Part shown: positions 13,505-27,300 of the stretch, in pieces
Layout of the letters: every line of letters starts with the position of its first letter
Position numbering within the stretch: the stretch's first letter is position 1
Assembly (NCBI GenBank): GCA_037127315.1
Contig: JBBBDQ010001271.1
Coordinates: 1-64,000, forward strand
Source: Ascarosepion bandense
Taxonomy: Eukaryota; Mollusca; Cephalopoda; Sepiida; Sepiidae
Direction of reading: 5' to 3'
Length of the DNA: 64,000 bases
The notes under the pieces: generated by a model
The model's database searches: none
Told to the model about the DNA's origin: nothing
Seen by the model: only the letters and a program-made list of their open reading frames with translations
Made by a program: the position numbers and the translations under genes

Positions 13505-13841
13505 ATAAAGTGCGTACGACGAAGACTGTAAGGAAACAAAGGTTAAAGTAAAGAAGGGTTTAATAAGATGCATACATAGATTGAAACTACAATAGTTCGT
13601 TACAACTGAAAGTGCTTCTCCTTAGAGAACGACTTTTTGCTAGTGTTTCATGAGCAAATGTTCTACTCATCGTGGACGGACGAGTCTATGTTTCAATAAT
13701 AGTGTAGAGAAAATAGTTGATTTACTAGACGCAGCTTAGTTGTGGCACAAGGCCGAAGGCATGGGGTACCCAATGAGACTCAAACTCACTTGCTAACTAT
13801 TACACCACGCCTATGTGCCCATAGTAAAAAGAAGATTAGAC

Positions 13842-13904
<63 letters not shown>

Positions 13905-16900
13905 GAAATGTATTTTTACAAAAGATGTATATTTTTCTATTACTGGAAGCTAGAGTTTTTAAGGTTAGTCGTCCTAGAAATTGAGTTACTGCACGTTTAC
14001 AGTGAAGTAATTCGATGCCCTAGAAGTATGAGTTCAGTAAACATGCAACAATAAAAAGGTATTTAAGACAAAGATTTGTCTTCTCGCTAGATCTTTTCAA
14101 CTTATACAGCGAGGCCATTCAAAGATAATTCTAAACTTGATTCATTAGTGGCGGCCACAACCTTAACTACCTTTGATATGCAGATAACATGGATGTTATA
14201 GTCACCTCACGAACGTGCTAACCATTTGAACCCGCATCTCATGACTAAAATGCTAACTTTGTAGCTATTTGGACCCAGGCATCATGGTCGCAACGCTAAC
14301 GCTCCAACAATTCGCACTAAGAACTCATGGCCACAGCGGCAACCCTGTAACCATTTGAATCCGGATGCGATTGCCACACGCTAACCCTGTAACTATTTGA
14401 ACACGGATTGCAACGTTAACGTTCTAACCATTTGACCCCGGATGCTATGGTCACAACACTAACACTGTAACTATTTGAACACGGATCGCAATGTTAACGC
14501 TCTAACCATTTGAACCCGGAACTCATGGTCACAACAGCAACCCTGTTATAATCTGAACTTGGATCTCATGGGAGCAACACCAACGCTCTAAAAATTTGGC
14601 CAGTTTATTTGTTTTATTCTTTTTAAACCAACAATGAAAGTAAAGAAGAAAAAAAACAAACTAGGAAATCATTTAATAGCATTTTCTTTTACATACCAGT
14701 GTATTCAAGTGGGATTAAACATATTCTCCTGTACCAGGGCCCACAGCATTTCAAACCTGAAAAATATAAAGTCATAGTCAGATAGTTTCATATCACACAA
14801 TATTTTCTTAAAACATTTATCTAATCTTAGCTTAGGATACACGAGAGTTTGTTGATAAGTAACATATTCTAAAACGTTAAAGTTAATAATTTACAATTTT
14901 TTGTAAATGATGCAGTTGATATTTTGGGTTATAATTCTGTCGAATTCAGAAACAACATTCACTTTTCCGTTTTAGTTTTCATGTTCCAGAAAACTATATC
15001 CTACATAAAAATAAGTCCATGATAGAAATGTAAAGGAAAAAAAAAAACTCACGTTAAGCTTAAAATAAATCATAACTTCGGAAATACGAAAGAAATATGA
15101 CGATAAACGATTAAATTACGAATACTGAAGTAAATTGGTTGACTGACTTTTTTGCAGCTTATTAACCATTTGCAGGTTATTAAAAGCCAGAAAATATTTT
15201 CTGATGATAATCACTTTGGAAAAAATAATGGTTTACTGATCTTACTAATTAACCCATAGCAGGGGAGAAGAAGAAGTGGATTCATACTTTTTCCAAGCGT
15301 ATTTTGGCGTAAGTGAATATAAACGAACCCGACTGGAATTGAACCTTGGTTTTCTGATTAACATTTGTGAGGCGTTATCCGTTACGCTATCCATACATCC
15401 AAACTTACAGCAACTGGTGTTTCCAAGCAGCCACTCATCTAGTTACTGAACACGCTCGACGTTGCTTAACTTCAGTGATCATACAACAACCGGTGTTTTA
15501 ACGGGATATGCCCGTAAAGCCGGGAGCAAGTCTTTTCTATTCTTTCCATTCATCACTGAAAACAATACAATCACACTGTTATTATTGTCATGCATTATAA
15601 TATAAAAACCGGCTTGCGACCATATCACGTTGAAACAGCGGTTCTCGTATGATCACCAAATGTAAGCAATGTCGTGTCTGATCAGTAGCTTAACTGGTGA
15701 CTGCGTGGGAACATCAGTATATTTGGATGGTGTAATGGAGAACGGCTCGGAATTGGAAATCGAAGAGCCGAGTTCAAACTCCTGTCGAGTTATATTCACT
15801 TCCGCGGAAATACCTTAAGAGAGGTATGAATTCACCTCTTGATCTCAAAGCTATGGGTTAATTTGAACTGATATCAATAAAAAAAAATTCTTACAGCATA
15901 AAATATTTTCTGACTTTAAAGAATCTGCAGGTTGATAAGCTGTAAAATACTATTACCTTGAATGGCGGATGTAATTGATAGATACATCCGGCCGTAGAAA
16001 ACTTTAATAAAAGTGACAACCAGCTTAAAAACCGATGGACCAGCAGATGTGACTGACAGATACACCCGGTCGTTGGTAAAGTCAACACAGTGACAAACCG
16101 AAAAAGCAAAAATGCGTTTGTAAAGTAGCATGACATGTGAGTCACATGAGTGTTTTACGACTATAGAATTTTGGCTGAATAAGACTCCCACAGGTTTCAG
16201 ATTCCAGACAGCTTCTTCGTATGCGCGAACTCTCTCAGGCTGCACTCCGTTTCCATATAAGCATAACCGTCGAAGAACAAAATATAGGATTATATTTTTT
16301 ATATATACGTGTCCCTCGTTGTTTGTCAAGACCCAGCGGTTATATACAACAAGAATCTAACTCACTATTCAGCAGGAATTGGAAACTGATTTTCTAAGCG
16401 TGGTTTAGATGCAGCAAAAATGCGTTTGTAAAGTGGCATGACATGTGAGTCACATGAGTGTTTTACGACTATATAATGTCTAGAATTTTGGCTGAATAAG
16501 ACTCCCACAGGTTTCAGATTCCAGACAGCAGAAATTGGAAACTGATTTTCTAAGCGTGGTTTAGATGCAGCAAAAGACTTAAAATCACTATTCAGTCGTA
16601 ATTCTTCTAGAACGAGAAACTTGCTAAACATTACACCACATGGAAGTGCCTAGAAATTTACTAAGGGTAGGTCAGTTGTGGCACAAGGCCGAAATTTTGT
16701 AGTACGCAGTGAGAATCGAAGTCACTATTCAGTCGTAATTAATCTCGTGATATAAGTTTGCTAACCATTATACAACCTCCAAGCAACCCACTTTTCTATT
16801 TGCATACCAAGTGTTCACTTTTGTATTTGCATACACTTTATCTTCCTCTACGTATTACAACTGTTCCATTTTGACAGATTTTCTTTTCCAAGAAGTGTTA

Positions 16901-18397
16901 CTTTGTTCAATAAACTCCTATGTGGAGGATTTCGCCACGTTAACCTATTCACATCAAGAGTGAATTGTTATCTATTCAACTTATACCCATTCAGTTTCGC
17001 TTTTTTCTACCTCTTTTTACATTCATATCACACATCTCATTCGGTAACCTTCTACCTTGAGTGGCTCTTAAGGTTTGTATTAGGTGAACGATACTAAAAA
17101 CACAAAAAAATGTCAACCACTCAAGAAATGTCAACCAATGAAAATTTCGTAAAAAAAAAATATATACCTGTGCAATATTTTTTTTTAATAACGGATAACT
17201 GAATGATAATAGCAATGGTTAAATCAGCTGTTTCCCTTAAAGGAAACATTTGGCATTCATTGACCGAGAAACCATCACTGATTTCGGTTGAAGTTATAAA
17301 ATGTTTCTCATAAAAATCTTTTTAAAGAAAAAGTTTTCTCAAGTTCAGCTGCTGTTATCGCTCTTTCAGTATTGTTAGCGGTTTCTTTCCAACTTATTAT
17401 CTTAAGTTATGTGGAATGTTAATATTTTGATTGTGCCATTATTTCTATTAGATTTAAATGTGCTATCCATTTTAGTTGTTGCTTCTGTTGATAGTCCTCA
17501 AGTGATGTGGTTACTGTTATTTGGAAAGTTCTTTGTGAATCAGTTAATCCAATCTTCAAAGAAGGATGATTATTACTAAAACCTACAGGTTTCACTCACT
17601 CAATGCCTTTTTTTCACCATTGATCTTAGAAATCGATTTTTTACAACTGAGAATCATTATATTTCTGAACTGATTTGACGCCATCTATGACATCCTTATG
17701 AAAGTTTTAATCGAACGAGGCTATTTAAGAATATGACAATGTTTCAGGTTGTTGCTTTGAATTTGTAGCAGTTTGCGGTCTTGAGTGGAAAGGATAGAAG
17801 AAAACCATACTGAAGACAGAATAGCCTATTCTTAATTTGTTTATATTTAACTGATAGTAATGAAAAAAAAAACAGCATCATAACCTTTTTCTGATCTGCT
17901 AATATTGACTTTATTATCTTCAGGCTAGCGCTCGTTTTCTGACAGGTTAGTCGGGCGTTCTTTGATTTCCAACAGAAACGAAACGGGTATGACGGAGAAA
18001 TTGTAACCCTGATCAATACTTGCAGTACAATCCTGAATGGTCCTTACTGACCTTTCGGTGTAAAACTCATAGTCCCATGATTCTTGACCTTTGCATGTAT
18101 TCCCAGTCACCAAAGAATACAACAACCGAATGCACCCCGACCAATGAGGTCCAATACAAATATGTTAGCCAATAACAATTCCCAAGACTAGAAGTCCCTT
18201 TGGACTCGACAAAAAAGATTTATTCACAAATAAAATATACTTTAATCTGGATTTATATCTCTAAAACATCCTTTAAACAGAATATTATATCTCGAAAATA
18301 AAATGTGTGCCCTTTTATTCAATAAAAAATTCTGAACGGTATTATAATTAAAATATCCCTACTTAACAATAATCTCTACTATTAAAAATGCTAACAT

Positions 18398-18455
<58 letters not shown>

Positions 18456-21400
18456 TAATTCGAACGTTATTTTTAGTTGATACATGTATTTGAGTAGACG
18501 TTTCATTTTTATTTCAAACAGTATTTATTTCTTGAAAAAGCATGTGCACTCGAGAAAAGTTATTTAAGAAAATGAGGCATCCAGCAAAATTTGATTGTGA
18601 AACTCTTCAAAGTCGAACGGTTAAATTAAGATGAATCAGACGGTGGTTTCTCCTACAAAGGGGGACGGCCGTCCGATTATATCACAATTTAAATTATTTA
18701 ACGATCAGTTTCAACTCACCACTTGAAGATTGTGTTATGCATGAAAGTCAGAGTTGGGCTACCGCTGGAGAAAAAACGTATATTTTCTATTCTTATATAA
18801 TTTATAGATCTGATATTTTACATCGAGCATATACATAAGCAGACAAGAGAAAAATACTTACTTTTCGGACAATCAACATCTTGTTTACATTTTACAATAG
18901 GCCAAAAGGGTGGAAGGAATCGTAGGAATGGGTTGAACAAAGGTCCATGAAAGTTAACTAGGTCATTAGGTTTCGAATTATTTGATGATTCCTTCGATAA
19001 CGGACGCGGACCAAGACGCCACCCTCTGTCCAGTGGTGGGCATTGTCCCTTTTTAACTGAAAATAAAAGAACAGTAAATTAGTGTACATTACAATTCACA
19101 TTAGCAGCCATTGTTTTATGTTTATATATAAAAGACACACTTATCGGACTCTCAAGTTTTATTCGTTGAATGTTGTCAACGTCTATCTGTGAATTTATGA
19201 AGAAAGTTAATATGTTCTGCGCAGTCGTTTAACTGAAATACCGTTAATTTTGACGTTTCACATTAATAACCACGTTGCTTGTTCGAAGCATTAAATAAGT
19301 TTCGAGGTTAGTTTAACATTCAAAAAGAAATATTTAATCATTCCAGAGTATGGTTAATTTAGAGTTTCACGTGCATTGTTCTTTCATTTACTTCTTCAAC
19401 TCTTCCTTCCTTCAACTCTTCCTCATCACAAATTTGCCCATCTGAAAATCAAGATACGAGACTGGCAACAATAATGGGCTGCAATAGAACGACCTCGGTC
19501 AGAGTCTGTCTGCGTTAACAATTAACATCCCAATTGTGACTGTTAACATAAAACTGTGATGGAAAAATCCTATGTCCGATTTTGTCGTCACTTGTATCCA
19601 AAAGTTTTCATTCATTTATTTATTCTGTTATTCACTTTCAACCAAGTTGTTGACCACGTTGAAAACCATATATCAAAGACTTATCTTCTTCTATTTGGGC
19701 CGTGTATTTTGATGTGCGTCGTGGTGCAGTGGATATAGGCTCGAAACGAGAAATCGGGAAGCCGAGTTCGAATTCCACCCGTATTCCTTGCATTCACTTA
19801 CGCGCAAATACCATTGGGAAAAGTATTAATCCGTCTCTTCCCTCCAATTATGGGTTAAATAATAGGACAGATTGGGTTCTGTAGCCATGGTCGGCAACCA
19901 GTCTACCGCAGAAAACAATGGCAACCTACTGTGGGATAATCTTCTACCCATTCAGTCATGTCTCTTTCGAGACATGATCGCCCAAGCATGTATCATGTAT
20001 GGCACTTGACTGACTGACTTTCAGAACGTAGATGATCATGGTCTCTGCTTTCCTTTGAAGCTCTAAATAGCTTTTTGTCTTTTTGCTATTTCTCCCAAAC
20101 CCTGTTCTACTTGCTCAAGCCCATCAAGTTTGTTAGGTGCTGCTTTCTCTGTCCCTCTTGCCCTCAATCTGTCCTATGCGTATCACATTTTCTAAGCCCT
20201 CCTTTCACATTACGTGCCTTAGAAACCTTTAATCTTTAAATGAGTTATGATGTTCAGTTAACATTCAAAAAGGAATCTTTAATCACTCCAAAGTTTCAAA
20301 CTCTGAAAAATACAAAAATATTCGGCAGGTATCACCAAACTGTGAAGAAGTTTGTTAATGATTTTGAACGACTCTGATGCTGATTCGATCAGGGCAAATA
20401 GAGGTCTTTTCCCCGTTGATCAATGAGGAGCATTTTTTAAAAATGTTCTATACCTATAAACATACAGTGATGCACATTTCTATGTTTCCACTGCCCGGGC
20501 GCATAAAACCCCACGTAGTATCACTATTCTGTTTCATGTCGATGTGCAAAAAAAATTAAGGAAGCACTGTTGGAAGGAAACGATAGGGAAAATTAAATGC
20601 CTATGTGTTAAATGTGGGCTTGTAGCCTATGGTTAATTTAGAGTTTCACACTCACTGTTTGGATATAAGGGAAGGTGACACATACTACCCTGTGTGTCTG
20701 ACAGATCAGTTTTTTCCTTCAACTCTTCCTCTACTGTGATTGTTAACATAACATTGTGATAAAAACACGGTTTGTCCGGTATCGACCTGTCCCAAACTTG
20801 TAATGGGCTGCATCGGAGCTACCCGGGGAAGAGTAAATCTCTGTTAACAATTACCATCCCACTTGTGACTGTTATCATAAAACTGTGATGCTATTCTGAA
20901 CGATGTGCGGTCTATTTCTTTGACATTTTTTATAATCATTTCACTCCAAACAAGGCAGTTGTACTGCCACTGGTGCGCAGGGAGTTACATAAGAGGAGAG
21001 TGATGATAAAGAGGAACAATTTATAGGGGGTTTCAGAGAATGGGTAGAAAAAGGAGAAGAGAACAGATGAGAGTTAAGTGAACGGTGAAAGGAACATGAG
21101 GGAAAGGATGCTAGTCAGAAATATAGGAGATGACTATTGACCTTACATTTAAATTCTTGGAGATTGTAGCTGTTAGGGAAGCAAGTATACAGAAAGAAAT
21201 TCCACAGGTGGGAAGTGCAAGAAATAAGCTGTAGAGTAGAAACTGCAGTTGCATTTTATTGGTTTCACTGTAAAATGGTGGGACCTAATTGCAAGTCTAG
21301 TAGCTCGAGTAAATTAATGCAGAGGGTGCACTAGGAATCTAAGTTAGTCGGATCAGAAGACGTGAAAATATTTGTAGAAGAGACAGAGGGAAGCCAAATT

Positions 21401-23993
21401 GCGTCGCTGAGAAAGTGACAGCCGCTGAGCTACCAAGTCCCGTTATAGATTCTCCGTTAGATTTTGTCAAGAGCCCTGAGGTGAATAGCAGGGGCACACG
21501 ACAAGATGTGGCAGTTATTTTTAATACACAGGCAGATGGTAGATTTATATATGTGCGGGTTAGGTTCAGACGGGAAAAACATCCTGGCCCTACACAGTGC
21601 ACCGACCTTCCTAGTAGCAGATTTAGCTATGGATTCGATGTAATCATTTTATTTGAGATCTGCTGAGAGAGTTAGGGCTAGGAGGCGCAGTGTTTTCTTT
21701 CAGGTAGACTAGCCTGATCCATGCTAATGGGGGGGATAGGAGCGATTGTCTATGGTGGTTAACAGATAGCAGCTTCTTTTTGCAAGCATTAAAATTTAAG
21801 AGCCATTTCTTACCCCCAGTCCACCACAAATTAGAGGTCCTTTACAGACTCACCAGTGAGGTTCGCTTTGTCAGCGGATTTCTGATAGGAGCAGTAGTAA
21901 TTAGTGGCATCGTCAGCGTGAATGCCTACTTGGGATCTGATTACATCAGGGAGATCATTGATGAAGATCAGAAAAACGTAAGACCTAGAATTGAGTAGTG
22001 AGGGACAACCCGCATTCCTTTATGATAGTATCGGGAGGCATGTCAGTTCAATGCTACCTACATTATGCTATTTGGAAAGAATGACTAGATTAGATTAAAC
22101 AATCGTACAGTTATACCATTGCTTCGTAGCTTGCGTAGAAGACCAGTATGCCTGACTCTGTTAGACGCTTTGGAGATATCCAGGGCAACACCTCAAGCTT
22201 CACCGTTCTTATCGAGAGACTAGTTTATATACTCAATGATGGCCGTTAGCATATCAGCAGTAGAATCGGTAGGAGACTGATAGGTCAATAATTAGAGGAG
22301 TCCTAAAGTTCTTCAGAATTCTTAAATACAGGTACCACAAAGGAGGACTTCCAGCAGGAAAGAATGCAAGAGGCATATAGTAGTTGTTGAGTTTGATGAG
22401 GACAGAGAATAGTTCAGGGGCACATTTCTTCAGGACAATAATTTGGATTCCGTTGCCTCCGGTCGCTTTATGGGGGTCAAGTTTTGAAATTTTGTTAGAG
22501 CCCAGCAAGGGGTAAATGTAGACCTCGCTCAGTTGTGCCTCAGTTCTAGGTGGGAAGTCGGGTACGGATACCCACGACGAATCCAGCATCGAGTCGGTAG
22601 AGAATCTACGAGCAAAACCCTCAGCCTTGTCCGCTGACGATGGGGTTGCTGGCTTACTGGGATTTAGTACACATTTACAGAGGCGGCAGTCGTCTTTGGA
22701 GCCGAACTTAGGGAATGTTATACGCTGCTTTATTCTGTCAGCATACAGCAGTATAGCGTCATTAAGTGACTTCATTACAGAGTACAAAATCGTGCCTGTT
22801 ATGGTAAGAAGAGTGGCTCTGATGTCTTTACGGTTTATCAAAACTTTATAGTCTCTTTAAAGATAAACCAAATTTTGTTTGAAAAAATAATTCTGCTTTT
22901 TGCGATAATTTTTCCAGATAAACGTTCGACATATTTGGTGGGGGAAGATCGATTCATGCATTTCCTAATGGTATTTGCGCGTAAGTATCGAACTCGACTG
23001 AATTCGAAATCCTCTCATTAGGAGACGCTATTCATTACACTATCCGACCGTCGTTTAATTTCAAACAATAAAGCATACATTTCATATTAATTTTATCTTC
23101 ATAACTTTATCGACGGTATAGTGACACTGCTCTAATTTCATTTTATTTTTTAAAATTTTTCTTAAAAAATATTTCTCTTCGTAAATTTAGTGCTTATAAG
23201 TTTCGATTATAACATGTGTTTTCTTGTGGTTCAAGTTGGCTAATATTATGAAGTTTGTAAAATTAATAAACATCTTGCGACAAACAGATATGTATCAAAG
23301 ACACACATGCACACGCGCAAAAATACACACTCTCTCTCTCTCTTACACACATATTTCAATTTATCTTTATAGTATTATTCTAAATCGATACTCGTATTTG
23401 AGTAGATATTCTGTTTAATAAAGCAGTATATATATATATATATATAATTAAACTTATAATTATACCCGTGTCGAAAAACCCTCCGCGGATTTACGTGGAA
23501 GGAAAAATGGTTATGAAAAAGAAAGAGCTAAGCACATAAACACCAGGCAAAAGGGTTCCGACCTAGTCAGCACGCAGGGCTAAGTAAAAAACCCGAGACG
23601 AGTAATCAACTAACAATAAAGCGCTCAATATTTAGGTAGAGCAGAATAAATAAAGTATACCTAGTAAGCCAACAAACCTACAAAGGATTAGGTATGTTTG
23701 GTGGGTTTGCATATTTGCTTATTTCCTTTGTTGCTTATTTTCTTTAGTTGCTTATTTTCTTTAGTTGCCGTTGGTTGTTTTACGTTTTCGCCTTCGCAGT
23801 TATCAATTTTTTAAAATTATTATGGTTTACACAAAATTCGTTTTCTTAATAAAAGTTCTACCTTATTTATGTTTGGTGTCTTCTTTTGTGGATATGTGGG
23901 TTATTGAGTTTCCTTTGTCTTGTTTGGTTCTTTTCTAGTTAGCCGGCTTTTCCTGACAATCCGCTTACGTAAAACCTTGGTAGGTTTGTTGGC

Positions 23994-24069
<76 letters not shown>

Positions 24070-24307
24070 AAATTCTATAGGCTGATTTTACGTTACGAGA
24101 AATTTTGTTACGAAAATGCATGATTCGAATCGGCGACCACTAACAACATAGGGAAACCCACCAATTGATCTGTTTGTTAAGGGTTGCAAGTTCGAATTAT
24201 GCCGAATGACACACATTTCCGTAACAAAATCTTTTGTAATTAAAGAAGCCGGTAGAAATATATATAGCGAAACAGATCTGTCTGCAGATCTTCTGAACTT
24301 TCTGTAA

Positions 24308-24377
<70 letters not shown>

Positions 24378-27300
24378 TGTATGTGTGTGTTAAATTTCGG
24401 ATATAACTAAACATATGCATCTACAAAAGAAGAGTAATGAAAAAAGGAAACTTTTTCAAAAATCTGGTGTTGGTGACAAGGCAAACCTCGCTGCCGAGCT
24501 TGAGAAGGACCTCCAATCTGTGGTGGATTGGAGTAAGAAATGACTCGTAAAATTCAATTCTTCCAAAACGAAGCTGCTGTCAATTAACCACCACAGACAA
24601 CCGCACCTGCCTCCCATTAGTACGGAACATGCTTGCCTCCCAGAGAGTAAAGCAGTACGCCTGCTTGGCCTGACACTCTCAGCGGACCTCAAGTGGAATG
24701 ACTACGTCGAATCCATTGCTAAATCCGCAGCTATGAAAGTCGGCTCTCTGTGCAGGGCCCGGAAATTCTTTCTGCCTGAATCTATCCTGCAATTATATAA
24801 ATCCACCATCCGCCCGTGTATTGAGTACTGTTGCCACATCTGGTCGGGTGCCCCTTCTATTTTCCTCGGGGTTCTTGACAAAGTACAGCGAAGAATCTGT
24901 AATGTGATTGATCCCGACTTGGCTGACGGCCTGCAGTATCTCTCTCACGGCGTGACATGGCTTCCCTGTGCCTTTTCTATAAATACTTTCCTGACTTCTG
25001 CTGTGACGAACTTAAATCACTGGTGCCTCCTAGATGTGAATTTGCACGAGATACTAGATTGGCAACTAGGTCCCACCCTTTTACAGTGAAACCGATGAAA
25101 TGTAACCGCAATTTCTACTCCAACAGCTTCTTTCCTCGCACTTCCCGCCTGTGGAATTCCCTACCGCATGCTTGCTTCCCCGACGGCTACAACCTCCAGG
25201 AGTTTAAATGTAAGGTCAACAGACACCTCCTAACACACACCACACTCACTCTCTCCAACTCTCTCCCTATGTACATCCTAAGTCGTCTATCAACCTCCTT
25301 CTGATATTTCCTATATCCAATCCCTCTATGAAACCCCTGCGCTATAGTGGCAGTGGAATGCCTTGCTTGGGGTAACACGATTAAAAAAAATATCTCCTTT
25401 CCTAAAGAATTACTCCTTTCCCAAGCCAACATACACGACTATAAAAATGTTAAAAAATTAAAAGAAAATCCGTAAAATTCATAACTTCCTTCAGATTAAA
25501 ATGTATAATACATAAAATTAGTCCCAAACTTAAATAATATAAATATTAATTACATAATAAATATTTCGACAACAATATAATTTATAGCCTTTTGTTTATT
25601 AGCATCATCCATAAATGTATTAGGTATTATTAGATACTTCTTGTACAAAATAAAATGAATAATTATTGGTATCTAAAAGGTTTGAATAATTATTGATGAA
25701 ATGATGGCAATATCTATCTGCGCAATTTACTTTGGCTAATAGTATGAAATTTGGGAACTTTCGTAAAATTTGTAAGAAAACAAAATTTGAGGGACAAATA
25801 ATGGAGAGAGATGGCGAAGAAAATGTGACACTTACAAGACATATTCAAGGCAAGAAAAGCAGAAGTAGGCCAACATGCTAATTACAAATTGTAGTTACTA
25901 AAATCAAACAAATACAACAATTCAAATAGAAAACGGAACGTACAACACTGAAACATGAAGGTGCATTAGGCACAGGTAAAATGTCTTTCCAAAGCTAAGC
26001 AAAGTATTAAGAAACGTTAAAAATTTGTTAAAAAGAAATGGTTACTGAAATATTGCATACTATCAGTCCTCCTATATGACAGTGAAAGCTGGACAATCTT
26101 CTCAGAGATAATGAAAGGGTGGAATACTACGAATGATTAGGTGATAGCTAACACCTGGTTTCAAGGACATACAAGATTATTATGAAAATGGAAAAACCCA
26201 GAAGGAGAAAATACAAACCAAATCGACTTCATATCTATCAACAAGAGATTAGGAATGCGGGAAAAACAACAGAAATTGAAGTAGCCTAAAGCAGCATTCA
26301 AATTGCAATACGACAGACTTCTGAGCGACCGCAATCTGAAGGAAAAATAAATGTACAGTGGAAAAAGAAGATGCGAGGGACAAAATGGAAACGGAAACTC
26401 GAAATGGGACACACTAAAAGAAGCTTTACTGACATCAGCAACCGACATTTTCTCAAATCAAAAAGGACGTCGAAAGAAAAACGAATGGATTACAAATGAG
26501 ATCCTTGACATGAGACAAAAAACAATACCAAGACATGAAACGGAATTTAGAAAGTTACACACAGAAATAAATAACAAAGCAGATAAATTTCTCAAGAAGA
26601 AGAATGTCTCAACGAAAAATGTCCAGAAATAAAGAGAGATTGAGTATTAGAGAAAAAGGAGATATACACAAAAAAAAGAAGACTAACATGACAAAATGCA
26701 TGCTCATCAGCAGGGTGCATAAAATACAAGCTCAGAACGCTCATATTAGAGAAGAAAACACTTCACAGATGAAATGGATACATCGGAAATCTTTTGCACG
26801 ACGAAGTATAACAACCGGCAACAAGCAGAAATACCGACAGACCGGAAATATTAAAAGCCGAAGTGAAGCGGCATTGACCAAAATGAAGACCAATAAAGTG
26901 GCCGGGTCAGACAATTGTAATAGAGTTGCATACAGACTTGAAAGATTTCGGAGCAGACAAGATTGCAGAAATAATAAATTAATCAACCACAGTGGTGATA
27001 TATATAAGCAGAACTATTTTCATAGCATTGTTTACGAAATCAGATACAAATGAACGTGTTCTCTATCGAACAATCATTTGAATGAGTCGCATAACAAAGC
27101 TCATCATTCGGATTCTGATGAATATATCGTGCAGCAGACTCAGGTCAGAGATAGAACAAGTGCTGGTTCACAAGAGACACCTGAACAATGAACGTAATAT
27201 TTATGCTAAGAGTATTATAAGAAGGAGCAATACAAATGCAGAAGTACGTGTATCTGTGTTTCATAGACTACGCAAAAGCATTCGACAAAGTACACCACAA

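Noticed and set aside
15611..15719. A possible functional 5S rRNA gene
   Set aside because: Many substitutions relative to 5S rRNA and direct fusion to a tRNA-like SINE body; a second truncated copy has the same fusion.
22254..22841. 195-codon minus-strand frame that looks like a host gene
   Set aside because: It matches the linker and RT start of the LINE at 30627 and is part of a broken LINE copy.
24240..24282. Third hammerhead-like block: GAAAC, perfect ACAGATCTGT palindrome and C, downstream of a B-box-like sequence
   Set aside because: The first box reads TTAAAGA instead of CTGANGA (two catalytic positions wrong) and no stem I forms. At best a relic; not annotated as a ribozyme.
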